Shown here in pieces: positions 1 through 4,876 of a stretch of 8,765 nucleotides of DNA. Both the position numbers and the translations under genes were made by a program. The first letter of the stretch is position 1. Each line of letters opens with the position of its first letter. Where the stretch lies: assembly GCA_003446975.1 (NCBI GenBank), contig DMAP01000209.1, forward strand, positions 1-8,765. Reading direction: 5' to 3'. The notes below the pieces were generated by a model. The model worked only from the letters and a program-made list of their open reading frames with translations, searched no databases and was not told the origin of the DNA. This DNA is from Clostridiales bacterium (GTDB lineage: Bacteria; Bacillota; Clostridia; Tissierellales; Dethiosulfatibacteraceae).

Positions 1-102
1 ACGGATTTGTGCTTATCGTTTTATCACCTAGCGCCCATCAGTTGTGCATTTCCTGAGAACAGCATGTGTATACTTTTTGCAACCATATCTTAATCTATAA
101 CT

Positions 103-834
103 TTAACTAAGCTCGCATTTGCGAAAATGTAAATTTGCTACAAAAAATAATCCGATTATCGTTGTGAATGCAGTTATAATTGATACAACTAGTTCAGATT
201 GGGAAATACTAGGTAAAGAGGATGAGAGTGACAACACGAGTGGTGTTTTTGTGTAAAAAGCCAAAACTTGGTCCGATATTGATGAAATCAATTGCAAGAT
301 ACCATCTATTAAAATTAGCAACATAAAGTTAACTGCAATAATCGTAGCTTTGTTTTTAATCAAAACGCTAGTCAATACACACAGCATGGCAGTTGCACAG
401 ATCTGGAGCATAAACATCAATCCTGCTCTCACCATATTACCCATGACTATACCGGTCAAATCTCCACCAAATCCATTCACTAGTGACATGATTACAACTA
501 CAATAAGGATTTGAATAAGAATCAGTGTGCATATCCCAAATAAAAATAAGAGCGTTTTGCTAACGAGTACTTTTAATCTTTTATTTCCTGCTGCAACTTC
601 GCCTTGAAATGTTCTGCAGGCAAAATCCTCTCCTATAAATACCCCCGAAAAAACCCCTACAAATACAAACACCAACGTTCTCAAGTCTCCAAAATGGGCA
701 TAAAATGCATCATATCCTGCTGTATTAATTTCTAAACACTCAATAATCCCAAAAACTACTGATAAAAATATCATCACGTGAAATCCGGTTGAATGCCTCA
801 GTTTATAAAAATCTCCTCTTAACAAATTAAACAT
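103..834 (-). CDS. ABC-2 type transporter permease, bacitracin/lantibiotic-protection (BcrB/LanE/LanG-like) type
   Basis: Membrane subunit of an ABC transporter, partner of the ATPase encoded immediately upstream. The 243-residue product has about six hydrophobic segments (roughly 19-36, 51-69, 95-118, 135-160, 162-183 and 213-234). The first follows a short cytoplasmic start with MFNLLRGDFYKLR, and a basic loop (GEDFACRTFQGEV...GNKR, about 68-86) lies between segments 2 and 3; this layout is usual for small ABC-2 permeases of the BcrB/LanEG kind. The ATG at 834 is chosen over a GTG at 846 because AGGTGG sits 8 bases before it. The gene overlaps the ATPase gene by 8 bases, so translation is probably coupled. 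Subfamily is inferred mostly from the partner ATPase. LanFEG systems use two different permeases; only one is visible here, so this could be a BcrAB-like homomeric system or the second permease may lie beyond the window. Confidence 0.85.
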   Translation of the reverse strand: MFNLLRGDFYKLRHSTGFHVMIFLSVVFGIIECLEINTAGYDAFYAHFGDLRTLVFVFVGVFSGVFIGEDFACRTFQGEVAAGNKRLKVLVSKTLLFLFGICTLILIQILIVVVIMSLVNGFGGDLTGIVMGNMVRAGLMFMLQICATAMLCVLTSVLIKNKATIIAVNFMLLILIDGILQLISSISDQVLAFYTKTPLVLSLSSSLPSISQSELVVSIITAFTTIIGLFFVANLHFRKCELS

Positions 835-1750
835 TCTGCATTCCACCTACCGTTTCTAAAAAATAATTTTCCAAGCTTTTACCCGAATAGGATAACTCCG
901 TTAAAATGACTCCTGCTTTATAAAATGACTTTGCCAACAATTTAACATCTACATTTGCATCCATAATTCTTATCTTTTGATCTTTCATTTCGCTATACCT
1001 ATTTTTAAGTCCAAAATCATCAAGCACTATTTTTGCATCTTCAATTGACTCCGTCTCAATGATTATATGCATTTTACATTTTTCATCCAGCTGCTCTAGT
1101 GTCAGCATATCAACAATTTTTCCATCATCGATAATCAGATAATCTGTGGCAAGCATGTAGAGTTCACCAAGGATATGACTTGAAATGAGTATGGTAATAT
1201 CCTTCTCAGCATTTAATTTAAGAAGCATTTCTCTGATCTCGGAGATACCGATTGGGTCTAGTCCATTAACAGGCTCGTCTAGGATAATAAGCTTGGGGTT
1301 ACCGATTAATGCGACAGCAATTGCCAGTCGTTGTTTCATTCCCATAGAAAAATTCTTGAATTTTTTACTTCCCATCTCATGTAGCCCAACAATTTTTAGT
1401 ACGCGATTGATTTCTTCTTTTTCAGATAATCCTTTATATTTGCACTGCAAAGTCAAATTCTTTTTGGCCGTAAAGTTGGGATAAAGGCCTGTGTGTTCTA
1501 CCATGCATCCAATACTCTTCCTTGCTTTCTCAAGACCTTTAGAATCCTTTTCCCCAAAAATCTCCAATGTTCCATGATCCGCGAAAGAAAGCCCCATCAG
1601 AATTTTTATTAGCGTTGTTTTACCTGCACCATTTTGCCCAATAAAACCATAAATTTTCCCCTTTTCAATATTCAGCGTCACATTATCCAAAACTATCTTT
1701 TTATTGTAGCTTTTTGTTACATTTGATATTTTAATTAAATCTTCTTTCAC
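827..1750 (-). CDS. ABC transporter ATP-binding protein, BcrA/LanF-like, with E in place of the Q-loop glutamine
   Basis: Cytoplasmic ATPase that would drive the ABC-2 permease encoded next. In the 307-residue product the nucleotide-binding domain fills about residues 6-220: Walker A GQNGAGKT (38-45), signature SMGMKQR (135-141), Walker B LIILDEP (154-160), D-loop GLDP, and switch histidine H192 in SSH. Where most ABC ATPases carry the Q-loop glutamine, this one reads MVEHTGLY with E85, the 'E-loop' described for LanF-type lantibiotic immunity ATPases and found in BcrA-like relatives. The last ~85 residues form the accessory C-terminal region common in this group. The start is GTG at 1750, with GGAGA 6 bases upstream; no nearer in-frame ATG was found. 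Only 15 bases separate it from the MBL gene stop, so the two are almost certainly co-transcribed. Export or expulsion of a bacitracin- or lantibiotic-like peptide is the best guess; the substrate is not shown by the sequence. Confidence 0.92.
   Translation of the reverse strand: MKEDLIKISNVTKSYNKKIVLDNVTLNIEKGKIYGFIGQNGAGKTTLIKILMGLSFADHGTLEIFGEKDSKGLEKARKSIGCMVEHTGLYPNFTAKKNLTLQCKYKGLSEKEEINRVLKIVGLHEMGSKKFKNFSMGMKQRLAIAVALIGNPKLIILDEPVNGLDPIGISEIREMLLKLNAEKDITILISSHILGELYMLATDYLIIDDGKIVDMLTLEQLDEKCKMHIIIETESIEDAKIVLDDFGLKNRYSEMKDQKIRIMDANVDVKLLAKSFYKAGVILTELSYSGKSLENYFLETVGGMQNV
843..848 (-). promoter_or_regulatory. Ribosome binding site for the ABC-2 permease
   Basis: AGGTGG on the minus strand, 8 bases before the ATG at 834 and inside the last codons of the ATPase gene. 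It supports the ATG at 834 rather than the overlapping GTG at 846 and suggests coupled translation. Confidence 0.6.
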
Positions 1751-1765
1751 AAATATTCTCCATTC

Positions 1766-2701
1766 TTATGGTATTTCAATCGCCCTGCCAACAGTGATGT
1801 ACCGATAGACTTTAGGAAAAGCAGCCTCAAAAACCTGGAGCACACTTCCACTGCTGTCATGCGGGGATAGTGCGACGAGTTCAGGGTTGCGAAGTTCCAA
1901 AAAATTGATGTGTTGCTTCAACGCCTCTTCGTCCGCATTTTCGTAATGCATGCCGCCGACAACTCCAATAACCGATTGTGGAAAAATCGCTTCAGCTCGC
2001 TCAATAATCCGTTCCATGGTGGGATGGCCACAGCCCGTTATAATCACTAGTCCCTTCTCTTCAACATTTACGACTAGCGATAGTTCCCATCCCAACGGTT
2101 CCCAAAGCCAGAAAGGGAAAGGCTGAACAAAAGGCTGACGTCCAAGGGTGGCCACTCCAGGTGCAATAACCATCGGCTCAAGAGCAAGCTCAATTTCTAT
2201 GCTAGGAGAGGTCAATTTTACAGGAAGATAGACTTTCTTTCCGTCCAAGTTATCATGATGCCTACCGACAGAAATATTACCTCTTTTCCAGTTAGTCACT
2301 CCACCCACATGGTCGGGATGATTGTGGGAAATCACAACCTTGTCAATTTCGTCCATCTCAATACCTAGCTGCTTCATATTGTGTAGGAGCGGTGCTGTAT
2401 CAAGATTCTGTTCATTATTGCCTAGATCCATTAGGATGTTGGACTGATCCGTCTTGATCAAATAGGAAACACCATGCCCACTTTGCAACTCGTTAGAACT
2501 TGTCCACTCTTCAAACAAGGGAAGGATATTTAGAGATTCCACACTTCCTAGCTCTGTAACAACAAAGGATTCAGATATAATTTCATATTTGCTTACTTGG
2601 TAATGAGCCCAAACCAGTCGCCCTAATACGATGGTTAGTAGAATTGCCATTGTTATGACTGTAATCCAAAATCCACTTTTTAATTTCTTATTAATATTCA
2701 T
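1766..2701 (-). CDS. Membrane-anchored metallo-beta-lactamase-fold hydrolase (COG1237-like)
   Basis: 311-residue MBL-fold protein. Residues 1-10 are basic, followed by one transmembrane segment (about 11-31), so it is probably a signal-anchored protein with its catalytic domain outside the membrane. Metal-site motifs are intact: HNHPDH (126-131) in the context VVISHNHPDHVGG, then GCGH (H226), GGMH (H252) and SPHDSSG (H281). This order (HxHxDH, GCxH, GGxH, PxHxxG) matches the family annotated as 7,8-dihydropterin-6-yl-methyl-4-(beta-D-ribofuranosyl)aminobenzene 5'-phosphate synthase-like; the last motif usually reads THCTG, but here it is HDSSG. The archaeal name should not be transferred; the substrate is unknown. 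The ATG at 2701 is preferred to a GTG at 2716 because AAAGGA lies 6 bases before it. The gene is visibly more GC-rich than those around it (hand counts of two 60-base samples gave 28 and 31 G+C). Confidence 0.88.
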   Translation of the reverse strand: MNINKKLKSGFWITVITMAILLTIVLGRLVWAHYQVSKYEIISESFVVTELGSVESLNILPLFEEWTSSNELQSGHGVSYLIKTDQSNILMDLGNNEQNLDTAPLLHNMKQLGIEMDEIDKVVISHNHPDHVGGVTNWKRGNISVGRHHDNLDGKKVYLPVKLTSPSIEIELALEPMVIAPGVATLGRQPFVQPFPFWLWEPLGWELSLVVNVEEKGLVIITGCGHPTMERIIERAEAIFPQSVIGVVGGMHYENADEEALKQHINFLELRNPELVALSPHDSSGSVLQVFEAAFPKVYRYITVGRAIEIP

Positions 2702-2707
2702 TGAATT

Positions 2708-2713
2708 TCCTTT
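2708..2713 (-). promoter_or_regulatory. Ribosome binding site for the MBL-fold hydrolase
   Basis: AAAGGA on the minus strand, 6 bases before the ATG at 2701. A GTG five codons further upstream would overlap this site and has no good site of its own, so the ATG is taken as the start. Confidence 0.6.
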
Positions 2714-2731
2714 CACGATTGGTCAACTTAT

Positions 2732-2917
2732 TTAACTTCTATTATAGACGCTTCCTTCTGAGTCTCCCGCCATCAGACCACCTTGTCCGATGTTACCGGC
2801 CATATAACCATTTCTCTCAGCCTGAACGACTGGAGCTGTTGCTATTTGATCCTCCACTGCACAAGATGCGAGTGTCAGTAGCCCGATTGCCATCAATACT
2901 ATAATTATCCGTTTCAT
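2732..2917 (-). CDS. Small lipoprotein of unknown function
   Basis: 61-residue protein starting MKRIIIVLMAIGLLTLASC: a basic start, a hydrophobic core, and the lipobox LASC with C19 as the lipidated cysteine, so it should be cleaved by signal peptidase II and tethered to the outer face of the membrane. The mature 43 residues are hydrophilic and end in a glycine-rich stretch in which MAG occurs twice (GYMAGNIGQGGLMAGD), followed by SEGSVYNRS. I do not recognise the family. A longer reading frame exists upstream, but a perfect GGAGG lies 5 bases before the ATG at 2917, which settles the start. It sits 22 bases after the flavoprotein gene and 30 bases before the MBL gene. It could be an accessory or anchoring subunit for the neighbouring transporter or hydrolase; that is inference from position only. 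Confidence 0.72.
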   Translation of the reverse strand: MKRIIIVLMAIGLLTLASCAVEDQIATAPVVQAERNGYMAGNIGQGGLMAGDSEGSVYNRS

Positions 2918-2922
2918 ATAAG

Positions 2923-2927
2923 CCTCC
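2923..2927 (-). promoter_or_regulatory. Ribosome binding site for the small lipoprotein
   Basis: GGAGG on the minus strand, 5 bases before the ATG at 2917. It rules out the longer upstream starts, which would place a non-signal extension ahead of a good lipoprotein signal peptide. Confidence 0.7.
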
Positions 2928-2939
2928 ATAGGTATTGTG

Positions 2940-3587
2940 TTATACAACAAAAGGCTTATCAAAAGCTCTGTCCAGGGCATTATTTTTCTTCAACATCTGA
3001 TTCCAGAAAATACTATCTCCAATACCAATTCTGGATAGAAACTGGAACATCCTACTCTTACCTTTTGACAATTCAATGAGTTTTGCCATTTCATTCATAA
3101 TTTCCTTGTCAAAAGCACCTTCTTTTTCAAAATATTCGCCTAACATTTGCATTTGACTGAATAGCTTTTTATTCATCTTATTAGGCATCATAGATATTCC
3201 GGCAGATCCGCCTCTGACAACGGTTCCCAGATAGTTGTAATTCAGGTGTTTTGCGAGTGAAGATAGATATTTCTCGAGATACTTCGAATGAGCTGATTCC
3301 ATAAATCCGAACTGAACTATAAAACCCATAGATTTCTCATCTTCGATTGCTGGTTCCATACAACCGATAAGCTTCATCACAATTCCTGGCATAGCATGAA
3401 TGTATAATGGCATGGCTACAATAACAGTATCAAAATGGTGCATATAATCAGCAAGCTGCTGGCTGTCTTCCTTCGCAGCATAACAAACTTCGTAGGGGGC
3501 TTTCGCTCCATTTATGAATTGATTAATAATCACTTCTGTATTTCCATTTTTGGCTTTTGGTGAGCCGTTGATTACTAGTATTTTCAT
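2940..3587 (-). CDS. Flavodoxin-fold NAD(P)H-dependent oxidoreductase carrying the FMN phosphate loop
   Basis: 215-residue protein beginning MKILVINGSPKAKNGNT. The GSPKxxNGNT loop (8-17) is the FMN-phosphate-binding loop of the NADPH-dependent FMN reductase/flavodoxin-like superfamily. The next core strand is DTVIVAMPLYIHAMPG (53-68), the position that contacts the flavin ring in relatives. Only about 35 residues separate the two, so the cysteine-rich segment that many homologues carry there is absent. The C-terminal third (about 135-215) is mostly helical and charged. Probably cytoplasmic, reducing a quinone, flavin or small organic substrate; substrate unknown. The start overlaps the preceding stop by 4 bases (ATGA), with AGGAG 8 bases before it inside the upstream gene, so coupled translation is likely. 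See the partner encoded at 3584-4066. Confidence 0.85.
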   Translation of the reverse strand: MKILVINGSPKAKNGNTEVIINQFINGAKAPYEVCYAAKEDSQQLADYMHHFDTVIVAMPLYIHAMPGIVMKLIGCMEPAIEDEKSMGFIVQFGFMESAHSKYLEKYLSSLAKHLNYNYLGTVVRGGSAGISMMPNKMNKKLFSQMQMLGEYFEKEGAFDKEIMNEMAKLIELSKGKSRMFQFLSRIGIGDSIFWNQMLKKNNALDRAFDKPFVV

Positions 3588-4066
3588 CTATCTGTCTCCT
3601 TTGGAGAAAATTGAGATCCCGGTTTCACTATTTCACATTTATTATAGAACTGATAAAAGGTTCTATTTATATAATCCTCATAAATTTTCTGATCTACTGC
3701 TGAAGAAAATTCACCCTGGTAATGAAACTCAATATCTGGATACTTTTCATATCTTGGCAGGTGCATGGATTCTCCGGTTTTGTATGTGATATATGGTAGA
3801 TAGAGGGGAATAAGTCGGTCAAAAAGCGTTTTAAGATCACCGCTCACAAATCCCTTTGTCACCTTTGAAAAAATAATGACTTTGTCTGCGGCCAAGTACG
3901 CCTTGTAGAACTTATCTAAATCCTTATGGATACACCTTCCTGGCGTTTTAAGCCAACATGAAAAACATCCGGTACAATCCTTAACTTTTATCTTCCGTAG
4001 GTCCAGTGTGTATTGAAAAGGAATTTCATGTCCTTCGTATTCTTTGATCACTAAATTAGATTCCAT
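3584..4066 (-). CDS. Flavodoxin-family protein with a CX2CX2CX7C motif, lacking the N-terminal FMN loop
   Basis: 160-residue protein that aligns by eye with the middle of iron-sulfur-flavoprotein/flavodoxin-family reductases. It has CTGCFSCWLKTPGRC with C31, C34, C37 and C45 (CX2CX2CX7C, within the CX2CX2CX4-7C consensus of archaeal iron-sulfur flavoproteins), then ADKVIIFSKVTKGFVSGDLKTL (about 60-81) and FDRL, typical of the flavin-binding loop and dimer helix. The usual N-terminal strand and G-S-P-R/K-x-x-G-N-T loop are missing; the protein begins with MESNLVIKEYEGHEIPF. The ATG at 4066 overlaps the ATPase gene by 11 bases; GGTGG lies 4 bases before it. The short form may be native, with the adjacent gene supplying the FMN loop, or it may be an N-terminally eroded gene. 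Whether the cysteines bind an Fe-S cluster is not shown; many family members keep them with no demonstrated cluster. Confidence 0.8.
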   Translation of the reverse strand: MESNLVIKEYEGHEIPFQYTLDLRKIKVKDCTGCFSCWLKTPGRCIHKDLDKFYKAYLAADKVIIFSKVTKGFVSGDLKTLFDRLIPLYLPYITYKTGESMHLPRYEKYPDIEFHYQGEFSSAVDQKIYEDYINRTFYQFYNKCEIVKPGSQFSPKETDR

Positions 4067-4823
4067 TTTCCACCAACCAATTCATAACCCTTTCTTCTCT
4101 TTCCTTAATATCATGAAGCTGAGCATCGTATTTAGACAATTTCTTTTGAGCAACAATATTGCCATCAAGCATATATAGTATTCTTTCGGATTTCGCCGCC
4201 ACCTTCACATCGTGGGTAACCAGCATGACTGTTGTGCCTTTTTTGTTGATATCCGCAAGAATTGACATGATTTCTTCTGCTGATCTGGAATCCAATGCTC
4301 CCGTCGGTTCATCTCCAAATATGATATCCGGATCATTAATCAATGCTCTGCAAATGCCGACTCTTTGCAGCTGTCCACCGGATACTTGGGTAATATTATT
4401 ATCCGCTAGCTTCTCTATCCCTGTCATATCCATTAGCTTTTGCGCCCTTTGATTGACCTTTGCTTTATCCACATCCTTGGATAAAAGGGCTGGAAACATA
4501 ACATTATCAATCAAGGATAGATTCTTTAAGAGATTGATATCCTGAAAGATAAAGCCCATATTATTTAGTCGAATCTTCGCAAGTTCCTCTTCTTTCATTC
4601 CGCTGATTTCAACGCTGTTTAGTTTCACACTTCCTGAAGTGAGCCTATCCATTCCGCTCACATTATAAAGAAGAGTAGATTTCCCGCTTCCGGATGGCCC
4701 CATGACCGATATGAACTCACCTTTTTCTATCTCCAAGTCTACATCCTTTAAGATATGAAGTTCATTGTTTTTACCCAATACCACTTTTTTGTTCAGGCTT
4801 CTTGCTTCCAATACATTGTTCAT
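4056..4823 (-). CDS. ABC transporter ATP-binding protein, MacB/LolD/BceA-type
   Basis: 255-residue cytoplasmic ATPase for the FtsX-type permease encoded just upstream. Motifs: Walker A GPSGSGKST (42-50), Q-loop Q94 in FIFQD, signature SGGQLQR (148-154), Walker B DIIFGDEPTGALD (166-178), and switch histidine H204 in VTHD. The TGALD following Walker B is typical of the MacB/LolD/BceA branch. After the ATPase core there is a charged tail (about 230-255) with EREERVMNWLVENG, an extension I associate with Bacillota members of this group. The ATG at 4823 is chosen because GGAGG lies 7 bases before it; a GTG eight codons upstream would overlap that site. These transporters often act by moving or freeing compounds in the membrane rather than by bulk transport, for example in antimicrobial-peptide resistance. 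No two-component regulator, the usual partner of BceAB, is visible in the window. Confidence 0.93.
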   Translation of the reverse strand: MNNVLEARSLNKKVVLGKNNELHILKDVDLEIEKGEFISVMGPSGSGKSTLLYNVSGMDRLTSGSVKLNSVEISGMKEEELAKIRLNNMGFIFQDINLLKNLSLIDNVMFPALLSKDVDKAKVNQRAQKLMDMTGIEKLADNNITQVSGGQLQRVGICRALINDPDIIFGDEPTGALDSRSAEEIMSILADINKKGTTVMLVTHDVKVAAKSERILYMLDGNIVAQKKLSKYDAQLHDIKEREERVMNWLVENGI

Positions 4824-4830
4824 TATTATT

Positions 4831-4835
4831 CCTCC
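4831..4835 (-). promoter_or_regulatory. Ribosome binding site for the MacB-type ATPase
   Basis: GGAGG on the minus strand, 7 bases before the ATG at 4823. It decides this start over the in-frame GTG at 4847. Confidence 0.7.
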
Positions 4836-4876
4836 GTATTCAAACACTTCGTTTTCAATCTTTTAAATATAACGAT

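Noticed and set aside
24..86. A 20-codon minus-strand frame (MVAKSIHMLFSGNAQLMGAR) after the permease stop
   Set aside because: No Shine-Dalgarno of note, too short, and no recognisable family; it could be the remnant of a gene, but I cannot support that.
1185..1484. Plus-strand open frame of 99 codons
   Set aside because: Lies wholly opposite the conserved core of the BcrA-type ATPase; a shadow of its coding pattern.
2701..2904. Plus-strand open frame of 67 codons opposite the lipoprotein
   Set aside because: The minus strand has a clear lipoprotein signal and strong ribosome site there; the plus frame has neither.
2732..2980. Longer 82-residue version of the lipoprotein overlapping the flavoprotein gene
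   Set aside because: The extra N-terminus would precede a perfect lipoprotein signal peptide, and GGAGG lies directly before the internal ATG at 2917.
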